Shown: positions 1-8,776 of the stretch, one piece after another | Numbering within the stretch: position 1 is the stretch's first letter | Layout of the letters: the number at the start of each line of letters is the position of its first letter | Assembly: GCA_020249505.1 (NCBI GenBank) | Contig: JADCFN010000013.1 | Coordinates: 1 to 60,303, forward strand | Direction of reading: 5' to 3' | From: Roseomonas sp. | Lineage (GTDB): Bacteria; Pseudomonadota; Alphaproteobacteria; Acetobacterales; Acetobacteraceae | Length of the DNA: 60,303 nucleotides | Program-made: the position numbers and the translations under genes | The notes under the pieces: generated by a model | Told to the model about the DNA's origin: nothing | The model's database searches: none | Seen by the model: the letters and a program-made list of their open reading frames with translations, nothing else

Positions 1-112
1 GCACCGTATCTCGCACAAAATGCGCCAAATGACCGGGGGGTACAAACTGATGCAGCGAAGCAGGAAGTAGCCACCCCTGGTCCACATCCCACGCTCGGAA
101 AGTCTTGCTCAT
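1..112 (-). CDS. IS1182-family transposase, N-terminal fragment
   Basis: The reading frame begins with ATG at 112-110 and runs off the window after 37 codons. Its start, MSKTFRAWDVDQGWLLP, followed by a VPPGHLAHFVRDTV segment, matches the well-known N-terminus of IS1182-type transposases, DDE enzymes that move the element. Only the N-terminal region is present, so catalytic residues cannot be seen. The gene reads outward, away from galU. The copy at the right edge differs at one residue here (Phe in this copy, Cys in the other). The truncation is a window-edge effect rather than a mutation. Confidence 0.85.
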   Translation of the reverse strand, partial: MSKTFRAWDVDQGWLLPASLHQFVPPGHLAHFVRDTV

Positions 113-168
113 GAAAACAAATGAATCAGAATTACAGAGAAAAAACTAGGGAATTCTCAGACAGGCTC
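1..168 (-). mobile_element. Left-edge IS1182-family insertion sequence, partial
   Basis: This is the 5' end of an insertion sequence cut by the window edge. Read on the minus strand it begins GAGCCTGTCTGAGAATTCCC next to CTAG (169-172) and then carries the start of a transposase. The same sequence occurs inverted at 60170-60303 with two mismatches in 134 bases. The shared homology stops precisely at CTAG on both sides, which defines the element tip. Family assignment rests on the encoded transposase N-terminus. Confidence 0.85.
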
Positions 169-1041
169 CTAGCCGTAACGCTTCAGAATATCGCGCATGG
201 CCGGCGCCAAATCCGGCCTGGCCAGCGCGTAAGCCACCTGTGCTTCCAGAAAGCCGGCCTTGTCGCCGCAGTCAAAGCGGCGGCCTTCATAGCGCAGCCC
301 ATGGAAGGGCTGTGTGCCGATCAGCTTCGCCATGCTGTCGGTCAATTGCACTTCACCGCCCGCGCCCTTTTCCATGCGCGCCAAATGGCCGATCACTTCC
401 GGCATCAGCACATAGCGGCCAATGATGGTCAGGTTGGAAGGCGCCTTTTCAATCGATGGCTTTTCCACCAGGCCCTTGACGGAAACCAGCCGCCCGCGAT
501 CTTCCGCAACATCCAAAACGCCATAGCGGTTGACGCGATCACGCGGCACTTCTTCAATCGCGACAACATTGCCGCCGGTTTCGCGATAGGCTTCGGCCAA
601 TTGCGCCGTGCAGGAAGCTTCGCATTGCATCAAATCATCGGGCAGCAGAATGGCGAAGGGATCATCGGCAATGAAGGCGCGCGCGCACCAGATGGCATGA
701 CCAAGCCCCATCGGCACTTGCTGGCGGACAGAAAAAACCATCCCCGGCTGAATCGCCTCGGCCCGCAGCGCGGCCAATTCCTTCTCCTTGCCGCGTTCGG
801 CCAGCGTCTTTTCCAACTCATAGGCAATATCGAAATGATCCACGAGCATGGTCTTGCCGCGCCCGGTGATCAGGCAGATTTGTTCAATGCCCGCCGCGCG
901 CGCTTCTTCCACCGCGTATTGGATAAGCGGCTTGTCCACGATGGGCAGCATTTCCTTCGCCATGGTCTTGGTGGCGGGCAGGAAACGCGTACCAAGCCCA
1001 GCAACGGGCAGCACGGCTTTCTTGAGCGGCTTCAACGGCAC
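169..1041 (-). CDS. galU: UTP-glucose-1-phosphate uridylyltransferase
   Basis: This cytosolic enzyme makes UDP-glucose from UTP and glucose-1-phosphate, the precursor for exopolysaccharide, LPS sugars and trehalose. The 290-residue length is typical. The nucleotide-binding signature GLGTRFLPATKTMAKEM lies at about residues 15-31 and is followed by LPIVDKP. LPDDL and VEKP motifs of the nucleotidyltransferase fold are also present, and nothing is missing. The gene stands alone. The downstream insertion sequence begins immediately after the stop codon: the TAG belongs to the CTAG target, so the protein is not shortened, although any terminator downstream has been displaced. Confidence 0.95.
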   Translation of the reverse strand: MPLKPLKKAVLPVAGLGTRFLPATKTMAKEMLPIVDKPLIQYAVEEARAAGIEQICLITGRGKTMLVDHFDIAYELEKTLAERGKEKELAALRAEAIQPGMVFSVRQQVPMGLGHAIWCARAFIADDPFAILLPDDLMQCEASCTAQLAEAYRETGGNVVAIEEVPRDRVNRYGVLDVAEDRGRLVSVKGLVEKPSIEKAPSNLTIIGRYVLMPEVIGHLARMEKGAGGEVQLTDSMAKLIGTQPFHGLRYEGRRFDCGDKAGFLEAQVAYALARPDLAPAMRDILKRYG

Positions 1042-1116
1042 GGGAGGCTTCCCCTGAATTGATCTTCTATCATCTTATGCCGCGAAAGCCGGGCATGATT
1101 AAGGCGGGGGTAGCGC

Positions 1117-2430
1117 CTAAAATATCGAAAAACGTTCTTCCAGGATCCGCCGCCGGGGCACGCCAAGTGCGGCCAAGCCCTGATGCGCAGCACGGATCAT
1201 CGGGCCGGGGCCGCAGAGCAGGAAAACCCAGCCCTCCCGGGCGGCCTGCGCTGCTTCGGCCTGGATCAATGTAGGCGTCATCATGCCGGCAAAGTCCGTC
1301 CAGCCAGGTGGCGGCTCCTGCAACACATGGTGCAGGTCAAGCCGCAAGCGCCCGGCAAGCGCGGCTAATTCCGCCGCTGCCATGATCTGCCCTTCATGCC
1401 GATTGCCATAAAGCAGGGTGATGGAGCGGGTTTCACCGCGCGCCGCGGCGTCCCGCAACAGGGAAAGCATGGGCGCCAACCCCGCCCCGCCGGCGATCAT
1501 GAAAATGCCGCGTTCTTGCCTTCCTTCCAGACACAGCGCGCCATGCGGGCCATCCACAAAGGCGCGCGCGCCAAGCGGCAGCGTGCCGATCTGGCGTGTG
1601 AAATCGCCCACTTCCTTGATCAGAAAGCGCAAAGCCTTCCCATCCGCAGGCGCCGAGGCGATGGAGAAAGGATGCTCGCGCACCGAAAAGGCCGAGCAAT
1701 TCAGCCGCAGCCAGGCGAATTGCCCAGCGCGATAGGCCAGCCCCGCATGGCCATCGGGTTCCAGCGTCAGCGACCAAAGCCGATCACCGACGCGCTCCAG
1801 CCCCGCAATGCGCCAAGGGCGCTGCGCCAGGCGCCAAGGCCGCAGCAGATAAACCGCGACCAGGCTGCCCAAGGCCAAGGCCAGCAGGAAGGCCCAATAG
1901 GCGATCAGCGCCGGCGCGCCCGAATAGCGCCCGGCCGTGATGGCGTGATGCAGCGCCAAGCCCGCCAGCAGCGCTGCGCCAAGCCCATGGCCAACCCGCC
2001 AGACCTCATAGCGATAGGGCAAATCATCGCGCCTAATGGCGGTGAGTGTCAGCACGCCAAGCAGTAGCCACGCCAAAGCACCGGAAATGAGCGATGCCGC
2101 ATCCAAGCCCAGCACCAGCGCGCCGGTAGGGTCATCCGGGCGCTCAAAAGCCGCGCCGCTTGGGCTCAGATAGAATAGCGGATGCAGCAGCGCGGCGATT
2201 GTCAGGATTTGCGCGAAAATCTGATGCCAGCGCAGGCTACGATCCATGCCGATGCCGGCACTGATCACGCGAAACCGGCCAGAGAGCAAAAATTCCAGCA
2301 GTAGCGCTGCGGTTGCCATCATGGCGATGGCGCTGGAGGCTTCATCCAACCACGGCCGCGCGGGGCCGATCAGCCACCAGCCAAGGATAACTGGCAGCAC
2401 GACTAGCAGGGCATAGGCAGCAAGGATCAC
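1117..2430 (-). CDS. Ferric-reductase-like membrane flavohaem oxidoreductase
   Basis: This is a 437-residue membrane protein of the ferric reductase/NADPH oxidase type, which moves electrons from NAD(P)H through FAD to membrane haem. The N-terminal half has about six hydrophobic segments. Histidines at about 69, 83, 148 and 161 have the paired spacing expected for two haems. The C-terminal half is a ferredoxin-reductase module: an FAD motif HPFSIAS at 253-259, a nucleotide-binding GGAGLAPM at 314-321, and LLCGPGPM near the end. A GTG start (2430) is used. It is divergent from the DUF1028 operon. The acceptor (iron, oxygen or a partner protein) cannot be told from sequence. Confidence 0.8.
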   Translation of the reverse strand: MILAAYALLVVLPVILGWWLIGPARPWLDEASSAIAMMATAALLLEFLLSGRFRVISAGIGMDRSLRWHQIFAQILTIAALLHPLFYLSPSGAAFERPDDPTGALVLGLDAASLISGALAWLLLGVLTLTAIRRDDLPYRYEVWRVGHGLGAALLAGLALHHAITAGRYSGAPALIAYWAFLLALALGSLVAVYLLRPWRLAQRPWRIAGLERVGDRLWSLTLEPDGHAGLAYRAGQFAWLRLNCSAFSVREHPFSIASAPADGKALRFLIKEVGDFTRQIGTLPLGARAFVDGPHGALCLEGRQERGIFMIAGGAGLAPMLSLLRDAAARGETRSITLLYGNRHEGQIMAAAELAALAGRLRLDLHHVLQEPPPGWTDFAGMMTPTLIQAEAAQAAREGWVFLLCGPGPMIRAAHQGLAALGVPRRRILEERFSIF

Positions 2431-2555
2431 CAGGGCGGGCAGGGCGTATCACCTTTCAGTACGCACGCAGCCTATCATCGCCAGCGCCGCACGTCTTGGT
2501 TTTGACGCCTGCGTTGAACGGGCCTTGAATGCCCGAAACATAAGGGAAGCCCTGC

Positions 2556-3212
2556 ATGACATTCTCTCTGCTTGGCCGCTGCGCCCGCACTGGGCAATTC
2601 GGCGCGGCGGTCACCACATCCTCCATCGCGGTCGGCACGCGCGTGCCCTTTGTGGCGCCGGGCTTGGGCGGGGTGCTGACGCAGCACCGCACCGATCCCA
2701 GGCTTGGGCCGCGCGGGCTTGATTTGCTGCGTTCGGGTTGCTCGGCCGAGGAGGTGGTCGCGGCCTTGGTCGCCTCTACCCCGCATCACAAGTGGCGCCA
2801 GATTGCGGTGATGGATCGCGCTGGGCGCACTGCGCATTTTCATGGCGCGCGCGTCAAGCCCGCCCTTTGCGTGGCGCATGGCAAGGATGTGGTGGCGATT
2901 GGCAATATCCTCGCGAATGAAAGCATTGCCGCCGCCATGGCAGCAGCCTTTGAAGCCAGCGCGGATCAACCCTTGGCGGAACGCCTGCTGCGCGGGTTGG
3001 AAGCGGGCGAAGCCGCGGGCGGTGAGCATGGCGATGTCACCTCAGCCAGTTTGCTGGTGATGGCCGATTATAGCTTCCCCTATGTGGATCTGCGCGTGGA
3101 TAAATCGCGCATGCCCCTTACCGATTTGCGGTGCCTTTGGACGGAATATGCGCCGCTTGCGGATGGCTTTGTGCAGCGCGCGCTTGATCCTGATGATGCG
3201 CCAATCATTTGA
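2556..3212 (+). CDS. DUF1028 family protein
   Basis: This 218-residue protein has the hallmark start of the DUF1028 family (MTFSLLGRCARTGQFG, then AVTTSSIAVG and VPFVAPGLGGVLTQ). The family is related to Ntn-hydrolases and is often found beside amino-acid or peptide metabolism genes, but its reaction is not established. An AAGGGA ribosome-binding site precedes the ATG. The gene starts a likely three-gene operon, with a PLP aminotransferase 12 bases downstream and a zinc alcohol dehydrogenase after that. The context suggests catabolism of an amino acid or amide, which is inference. Confidence 0.8.
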   Translation: MTFSLLGRCARTGQFGAAVTTSSIAVGTRVPFVAPGLGGVLTQHRTDPRLGPRGLDLLRSGCSAEEVVAALVASTPHHKWRQIAVMDRAGRTAHFHGARVKPALCVAHGKDVVAIGNILANESIAAAMAAAFEASADQPLAERLLRGLEAGEAAGGEHGDVTSASLLVMADYSFPYVDLRVDKSRMPLTDLRCLWTEYAPLADGFVQRALDPDDAPII

Positions 3213-3224
3213 AAGGCTAATCAC

Positions 3225-4352
3225 ATGATTGCGCCGCTTTTCGATCCCGCTGCGTTTCGTATCGCCCCCGGCATTACCCATCTTTGCGCCGCCGGTGAGA
3301 CACCCTTTCTGCGCCAGCATGATGCGGCCTTTGCCACCTATGCCGCTGATAAATCCGATGGCCCTGCCGGGCGCCATCGCCAGGAAGCCATGATGGAAAG
3401 CGCGCGCGCCTGTGCAGCGCGGCTGTTTCATACCGCCCCCGCCGATATCGGCTTTGTGTCATCGGTGGCGGAAGGCATTTCCATGGTGGTGGAAAGCCTG
3501 GATTGGCGCGAAGGTGATACGGTAGTGGTGGACCCGGATGAATATCCATCGGTCGTCGCACCACTGACGCTGCAACGCCAACCCAGAGTGACGCTCCGCT
3601 TCGCCAAGGCCGCCGACCCTGCCAGTTTCGCTGCCGCGATTGATGGCTCTACGCGCATGATCGGCATCAGCGCGGTTTCCTTCCTGAATGCCGCGCGGCA
3701 TGATCTGCTGGCCCTGCGCGCGGCGGCAGATAAGGTGGGTGCGCTGCTGGTGGTGGATTTCACACAAGGCGCCGGCTGGATGCCGATCCATGCCGAGGTC
3801 GCGGATTTTGCTTTCTCCGCCTGCTATAAATGGCTGCTGGGCTGTACGGGTGTTGCGCTGGCCTATTGGAACCCGAAGCGCCAGCCAGGCTGGGTACCGA
3901 GTACGGCAGGCTGGCATTCCATCGCCTCCATGGGGCGGCCGGATTGGTCGGAAACGCCCGCGCTGCTGCCAGGCGGCGCGCGCTTCACGCGCGGCAATCC
4001 ATCACATCTTGGGCTTTATGTTTTGGACTCGGCGCTGCGCTATCTGGAAGGCTTTGCGCCGGAGGCGATTGAAGCCCATGTGCAGCGCCTGACGGTGGGG
4101 TTGCTGGAACGCTTGCGCGATGCCGGCATTCCTTCCACCACACCGCCCGATCCGCGCTGGCATGGCGCCAGTGTTTGCGCAGAACACCCAAAGGCGGCCG
4201 CGATTGTGGAGGGCATGGCGCGGCGCGGCGTGCTCGCCTGGAATGGGCGCGGGCGCATCCGCATTTCCTTCCACGGCTATAATGGCAGTGAAGATATGGA
4301 CCGCGCCGCCGATGCCCTGATTGCCGAATGGCGTGCTGCCGGTGCAAGCTGA
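3225..4352 (+). CDS. Class V aminotransferase / kynureninase-like PLP enzyme
   Basis: This 375-residue fold-type I PLP enzyme belongs to the class V (NifS/kynureninase-like) group. Asp178 and Gln181 in VDFTQGAG are the usual cofactor contacts, and Lys202 in SACYKWLLGCTG is the expected Schiff-base lysine. HPxR-type substrate motifs are not obvious, so substrate and reaction (transamination, desulfuration or C-C cleavage) remain open. A GAAAGG site precedes the ATG at 3225. Its position between a DUF1028 gene and an alcohol dehydrogenase suggests that the three work on one substrate. Confidence 0.75.
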   Translation: MIAPLFDPAAFRIAPGITHLCAAGETPFLRQHDAAFATYAADKSDGPAGRHRQEAMMESARACAARLFHTAPADIGFVSSVAEGISMVVESLDWREGDTVVVDPDEYPSVVAPLTLQRQPRVTLRFAKAADPASFAAAIDGSTRMIGISAVSFLNAARHDLLALRAAADKVGALLVVDFTQGAGWMPIHAEVADFAFSACYKWLLGCTGVALAYWNPKRQPGWVPSTAGWHSIASMGRPDWSETPALLPGGARFTRGNPSHLGLYVLDSALRYLEGFAPEAIEAHVQRLTVGLLERLRDAGIPSTTPPDPRWHGASVCAEHPKAAAIVEGMARRGVLAWNGRGRIRISFHGYNGSEDMDRAADALIAEWRAAGAS

Positions 4353-4381
4353 ACGATAACTGATACCAGGAGAAAGCGCCG

Positions 4382-5515
4382 ATGCGCATGAAAGCCGCCA
4401 TTCTATTCGAACAGGGCCTGCCGCGCCCCTATGCCAAGACTCGTCCTTTGGTGGTTGAGGAGGTGGAGCTTGACCCACCTGGCCCCGGTGAAATCCTGAT
4501 CGAAATCGCGGCGGCGGGGCTTTGCCATTCCGATCTTTCCACCATTGAAAATCAACGCCCGCGCCCGCTTCCGATTGTGATCGGCCATGAAGGGGCCGGC
4601 ATTGTGCGCGAATGTGGGCCTGGCATTACGGATTTGAAGCCCGGTGATCACGTCATCACGGTATTCGCTTCATCCTGCGGCACGTGTCGCTATTGCGCGC
4701 GCGGTCGGCCAAATATCTGCCCAAGCGGCAATGCAGCACGCGCGGCGGGGTCCTTGGTGAGTGGTGCGAAGCGCATCAAGCGCCTGGATGGCAATTATGT
4801 GAATCACAATAGCGGCTTGTCATTGTTTGCGCAGTTCGCCGTGGTGGCGCGGCGTTCGGCGGTGAAGATTGACAAGGATATCCCGCTGGATGACGCGGCG
4901 ATCTTTGGCTGTGCGGTGATGACCGGCGCTGGTGCGGTGATCAATACCGCGCGTTTGCAGCCGGGCGAGAATGTCGCCGTGGTGGGCCTGGGCGGTGTTG
5001 GCATGAATGCTCTTTTCGCCGCTGTGGCATCGGGCGCGGATCGCATCATTGCCGTTGATACCAATCCGAAAAAGCTGGAACAGGCCAAGGAATGGGGGGC
5101 GACTGATGTCTTCCTGGCCGGCAATGATGATTGCGCGGCGGCGGTGCGTGACGCGACTGATGGCGGCGTGGATACGGTGATTGAAACCGCCGGCACGATC
5201 CCCGCCATGCAGCTTGCCATTGCCATTACCGCGCGCGGCGGCAGCACCATCAGTGCGGGCTTGCCCAATGTGAATGCGTCAGTTTCTTACCTCCATGCGA
5301 ATTTGGTTTCAGAAGAAAAGAGCATTCGCGGTTCCTATATGGGATCCTGCGTGGCAGAACGCGATATTCCGCGCCTGCTGTCGCTCTATCGGCGGGGCAA
5401 GATGCCGGTTAATAAGCTCAAAAGCGGTGTGGTGAAGCTTGAAGAAATCAATGAAGGCTTTGACCGTCTTTCAGACGGCACGGTACTGCGGCAGATGCTG
5501 AAGCCGAATAGTTAA
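4382..5515 (+). CDS. Zinc-dependent alcohol dehydrogenase (MDR family)
   Basis: This 377-residue NAD(P)-dependent medium-chain dehydrogenase is probably cytosolic. Catalytic zinc ligands are visible as Cys48 (GLCHSD) and His69-Glu70 (GHEGAG). The structural zinc site is the four cysteines of [15 protein letters not shown] (99, 102, 105, 113). A Rossmann GLGGVG motif lies near residue 197. The order and length resemble class III or aryl-alcohol dehydrogenases. AGGAGAAAG precedes the start; ATG 4382 is used, with ATG 4388 as an alternative. It is the last gene of the DUF1028 operon and converges on the SDR gene with a 3-base gap. Substrate unknown. Confidence 0.85.
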   Translation: MRMKAAILFEQGLPRPYAKTRPLVVEEVELDPPGPGEILIEIAAAGLCHSDLSTIENQRPRPLPIVIGHEGAGIVRECGPGITDLKPGDHVITVFASSCGTCRYCARGRPNICPSGNAARAAGSLVSGAKRIKRLDGNYVNHNSGLSLFAQFAVVARRSAVKIDKDIPLDDAAIFGCAVMTGAGAVINTARLQPGENVAVVGLGGVGMNALFAAVASGADRIIAVDTNPKKLEQAKEWGATDVFLAGNDDCAAAVRDATDGGVDTVIETAGTIPAMQLAIAITARGGSTISAGLPNVNASVSYLHANLVSEEKSIRGSYMGSCVAERDIPRLLSLYRRGKMPVNKLKSGVVKLEEINEGFDRLSDGTVLRQMLKPNS

Positions 5516-5518
5516 CGA

Positions 5519-6301
5519 TTAAATGTTGCCATCCTTGGCGGGCAGGCGGCTGAAAATCGCGGCCCGCCAGGAAATCGGCAAGGCGCCCGCGAAGCGCGCC
5601 AGCATATAGGTGGGCCAGGGATAGGCGATGCGCGTCTTGCCGCGCGCCAGCCCCGCCAGCGTGCGCCGCGCGGCTTCATCCGCATCCATCAGAAACGGCA
5701 TGGGGAATTTGTTGCGCGCCGTCATGGGGGTGCGGACATAGCCGGGGCAGATCGCATGCATCCGAATGCCGCGCTGGCGTTCTGTTGCATCCAGCGCTTC
5801 CGCCCAGCGCTGCACCGCGGCTTTGCTGGCACAATAGGTGGGCGCGCCCGGCGCGGCCACGAAAGCAGCGACGGATGCCACCACGGCGATGCGCCCGCGC
5901 AGCCCATCGGCGCCCGGGGTTTGCGCGGCCATCACCTCCAGCGCCGGTAGCGCCGTGTTCAAGACGCCGGTGACGTTGGTCTCAAAAATGCGCCGGGTTT
6001 GGGCGGTGGGTTCCGTGGTCCCGCCCGTGCCGGCGGAAATGCCAGCATTGGCAATCACCAGATCAAGCCGCCCGGCGCCCATGACCCAGCCCGCCATGGC
6101 CGCCGCATCACATACATCAAGCACGCGGGGCAGCACTTCGGCGCCACGCGCGCGGCAGGCGGCAGTGGCTTCTTCCAGCCTGGCAGCATCTCGGCCCGAG
6201 AGATGCAGCACTACGCCAGGCGCGGCGCAGGCTTCCGCCAGGGCGCGGCCAAGGCCGGATGAGGCGCCGGTAATCAGCACATTTTGCCAAAGCGCTTGCA
6301 T
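5519..6301 (-). CDS. Short-chain dehydrogenase/reductase
   Basis: This 260-residue classical SDR carries the cofactor motif TGASSGLG (11-18), NAG at 85-87, catalytic Ser143, and Tyr156/Lys160 in YCASK. The frame stays open far upstream, but the family start (Rossmann strand immediately followed by TGASSGLG) fits the ATG at 6301-6299, which has GGAGATG just before it. The gene is divergent from yicC with 28 bases between starts. The C-terminal stretch YPWPTYMLARFAGALP resembles membrane-associated SDRs. The substrate cannot be inferred. Confidence 0.85.
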   Translation of the reverse strand: MQALWQNVLITGASSGLGRALAEACAAPGVVLHLSGRDAARLEEATAACRARGAEVLPRVLDVCDAAAMAGWVMGAGRLDLVIANAGISAGTGGTTEPTAQTRRIFETNVTGVLNTALPALEVMAAQTPGADGLRGRIAVVASVAAFVAAPGAPTYCASKAAVQRWAEALDATERQRGIRMHAICPGYVRTPMTARNKFPMPFLMDADEAARRTLAGLARGKTRIAYPWPTYMLARFAGALPISWRAAIFSRLPAKDGNI

Positions 6302-6329
6302 AACATCTCCTCTGGGGCAAAAACCGCGC

Positions 6330-7229
6330 ATGGCCAAGCTTGAATCCATGACCGGTTTCGCCCGTGCCGATGGCACCCTGCCCGATGGCGCTTCCTTCCT
6401 GTGGGAAGTGCGCAGCGTCAATGGGCGGGGGCTCGATTTGCGGCTGCGCCTGCCCAATGGGCTGGATGCGGTGGAACCCGCCTTGCGCGATGCGGCGGGG
6501 AAGGTCTTCAAGCGCGGCAATATCTCCGCCACCTTGAACATCAAGCGCGAGGAGAAGGCAGGGCCACGCCTGACGCCAGACCCTGCCGCACTGGAACAGG
6601 CTTTGCGCCTGGCGTTGGATTTGGCGGCGCGCATCCCCGGCGCCCCACCGCCGCGTGCCGAAGCGCTGCTGAGCCTGCCCGGTGTGCTGCGCGCTGAAAG
6701 CAGTGAGCTGGATGAAGCGACTGAAGAAGCGCGCCGCGCGGTGGTGACCAAAGGCTTCTCCGCTGCCCTGCAAGCTTTGGCGAAGTCCCGCGCGGCAGAA
6801 GGCGCGCGCTTGGCCGAAATCCTGACCGTGCTGATTGATGAAATCGCGGCCCTGGTCACGCTGGCGCGCGACGCTGCGGCGGATCAACCCGCCCAGCAAA
6901 AAGCGCGCTTGCGGGAAAGCCTGGCCGCGCTGCTGGAAGGCGAACGCCGCGTGCCGGAAGAACGCCTGGCGGCCGAGGTCGCCTTGCTCGCCGCCAAATC
7001 CGATGTGCGGGAGGAGATTGATCGGCTTAACGCCCATATCGCCGAAGCACGCGCGCTGCTCGCTTCCGGTGACGCGGTGGGCCGGCGGCTGGAGTTTCTG
7101 ACGCAGGAATTCGTGCGCGAAGCCAATACGCTTTGCAGTAAATCCGCGACTGTGGCGCTCACCAGGCTAGGACTTGATCTAAAGGCCGCGATTGAACGCC
7201 TGCGCGAACAGGCAGCGAATGTGGAGTAA
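6330..7229 (+). CDS. yicC: YicC/YloC family endoribonuclease
   Basis: This 299-residue protein begins with the diagnostic MTGFARAD and has the RSVNGRGLDLRLRLP segment of the YicC N-terminal domain. The C-terminal DUF1732 region ends in FLTQEFVREANTLCSKS. The family is a metal-dependent endoribonuclease linked to stationary phase and sRNA turnover. It lies 6 bases upstream of gmk, a widely conserved order. The ATG at 6330 is chosen because the open frame upstream runs antisense through the SDR gene and lacks family similarity. Confidence 0.9.
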   Translation: MAKLESMTGFARADGTLPDGASFLWEVRSVNGRGLDLRLRLPNGLDAVEPALRDAAGKVFKRGNISATLNIKREEKAGPRLTPDPAALEQALRLALDLAARIPGAPPPRAEALLSLPGVLRAESSELDEATEEARRAVVTKGFSAALQALAKSRAAEGARLAEILTVLIDEIAALVTLARDAAADQPAQQKARLRESLAALLEGERRVPEERLAAEVALLAAKSDVREEIDRLNAHIAEARALLASGDAVGRRLEFLTQEFVREANTLCSKSATVALTRLGLDLKAAIERLREQAANVE

Positions 7230-7235
7230 GCGCCC

Positions 7236-7856
7236 ATGAAGCGTCGTGGCCTTTGCCTGGTGATTGCGGCTCCGCCCGGGGCGGGCAAGACCAGCGTTTC
7301 CCGTGCGCTATTGGACAGCGAGGACGATCTCACGCTTTCCGTCAGCGTCACCACGCGCGCCATGCGCCCAGGTGAACAGGATGGCGTGCATTATCATTTC
7401 CGCGACATGGCGGAATATCAGGCCATGATCGCGCGTGGCGATTTGCTGGAACATGCCATGTTTCTGGGCCGTGGCTATGGCACGCCGCGCGCCCCGGTAG
7501 AAGCGGCGCTGGCCGATGGGCGCGATGTGCTGTTCGATATTGAATGGCAGGGCCATCGGCAGTTGAAGGTCAGCATGCCGGCCGATGTCACCAGCATCTT
7601 CCTGCTGCCGCCCAGTATGGCGGAACTCGAGAACCGGCTACGCAAGCGCGGCCAGGATAGTGATGCGGAAATCATCAAGCGCATGGCCGCCGCAAGGGAA
7701 GAAATCACCCATTGGGATGAATTCGATCATGTGCTGATCAATCAGGATTTCGATGCCACTGTGGCGACGGCACGCGCCGTTTTGCATGCCGCACGCAGCA
7801 CCCGCGCGCGCCAGCCAGGCATGGCGGATTTCATCAAGGGCTTGCTCGGCGCGTGA
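7236..7856 (+). CDS. gmk: Guanylate kinase
   Basis: Guanylate kinase phosphorylates GMP to GDP with ATP in the cytosol. The 206-residue protein has a P-loop APPGAGKT (12-19), the GMP-binding SVSVTTRAMRPGEQDGVHYHF region and the conserved DIEWQG and LRKRGQDS segments. The P-loop reads Ala-Pro-Pro rather than the more common Gly-Pro-Ser, which still satisfies the Walker A pattern. It follows yicC by 6 bases, and its stop overlaps the GTG start of the AEC transporter gene (GTGA), so the three are probably co-transcribed. Confidence 0.95.
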   Translation: MKRRGLCLVIAAPPGAGKTSVSRALLDSEDDLTLSVSVTTRAMRPGEQDGVHYHFRDMAEYQAMIARGDLLEHAMFLGRGYGTPRAPVEAALADGRDVLFDIEWQGHRQLKVSMPADVTSIFLLPPSMAELENRLRKRGQDSDAEIIKRMAAAREEITHWDEFDHVLINQDFDATVATARAVLHAARSTRARQPGMADFIKGLLGA

Positions 7857-8776
7857 GTATTGTTCTTGGCATTGTCCTGCCGGTCTTTGCCATTATTGCG
7901 CTGGGCTATGCGGCTTCGCGCTGGCGTTTTGTGGATGATGGCGGCTTTCGCGGGCTGAATTTCTTCACCTTCTCCATCGCTTCGCCCTGTTTGTTGTTCA
8001 ATGGTGGCACTTCCGGCCATGAAGGCGGCGGGCCGGCGGCCTTCGCCTTCTTCATCGCCTCCATGCTGATTTACGGCATTGCGCTTTGGCTGGGCCGTGC
8101 AAGGCTGCGCCAGGGCATAGGTGCGGCGGGCCTGTTCGCGCTGAATGCCAGCTTCGGCAATACCGTCATGCTCGGCATTCCACTGATCACGGCGGCTTTC
8201 GGTCAGGCTGGACTGACCATTTTGCTGGCGATACTCGCGCTGCATTCCATGGTGTTGCTGAGTGTCGCAACCGTGGTGGCGGAGATTGGCCTGCATAGCC
8301 AGGCGCCGCTGTCACGCGTGTTGCGCGCCACCTTGCTGGGTGTGCTGCGCCATCCGATTGTGATGGCGGTCTTCCTGGCCTTCGTCTGGCAGGGGCTTGG
8401 CCTGCCCGTACCGCCGCCCGCGCGACGCGTTTTGGAATTACTCGGCGCGGCGGGGCCACCGCTGGCCCTGTTCTGCCTTGGCGGATCGCTCGCGGGGTTT
8501 TCGTTGGCCGGCGCGCGGGCAGAGGTTGGCTTTGCGAGCTTCCTGAAACTCGCCCTTATGCCCGCGCTTGCCTGGGGCGCTTGTTGGGCCTTGGGGCTTT
8601 CGCCCTTGGAAACGGCGGTAGCGGTGGTGAGCTCTGCCCTGCCCACCGGCGCCAATGCCTTTCTGCTGGCGCGGCGTTACGAAACTGGCGTAGGGGCTTC
8701 CGGTGCGACGGTCCTGCTTTCCACGCTGATATCCATCGCAACACTTTCCGCGTTGCTCGCCTACTTCAAGGCATGA
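7853..8776 (+). CDS. AEC (auxin efflux carrier) family transporter
   Basis: This 307-residue integral membrane protein has about ten hydrophobic helices arranged as two five-helix halves, as in AEC/BART carriers. Typical features are the N-terminal LPVFAIIALGYAASRW, FNASFGNTVMLGIPL in the middle (ALNASFGNT) and ALPTGANAFLLARRY near the end. Bacterial members export or import small carboxylates such as malate; the substrate here is unknown. Translation starts at GTG 7853, overlapping the gmk stop by four bases. The stop TGA abuts the stop of the convergent MFS gene with no gap. Confidence 0.85.
   Translation: MSIVLGIVLPVFAIIALGYAASRWRFVDDGGFRGLNFFTFSIASPCLLFNGGTSGHEGGGPAAFAFFIASMLIYGIALWLGRARLRQGIGAAGLFALNASFGNTVMLGIPLITAAFGQAGLTILLAILALHSMVLLSVATVVAEIGLHSQAPLSRVLRATLLGVLRHPIVMAVFLAFVWQGLGLPVPPPARRVLELLGAAGPPLALFCLGGSLAGFSLAGARAEVGFASFLKLALMPALAWGACWALGLSPLETAVAVVSSALPTGANAFLLARRYETGVGASGATVLLSTLISIATLSALLAYFKA

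Noticed and set aside
5519-6859. 446-codon version of the SDR
   Set aside because: The first 186 codons are antisense to yicC; SDR similarity begins at the ATG at 6301.
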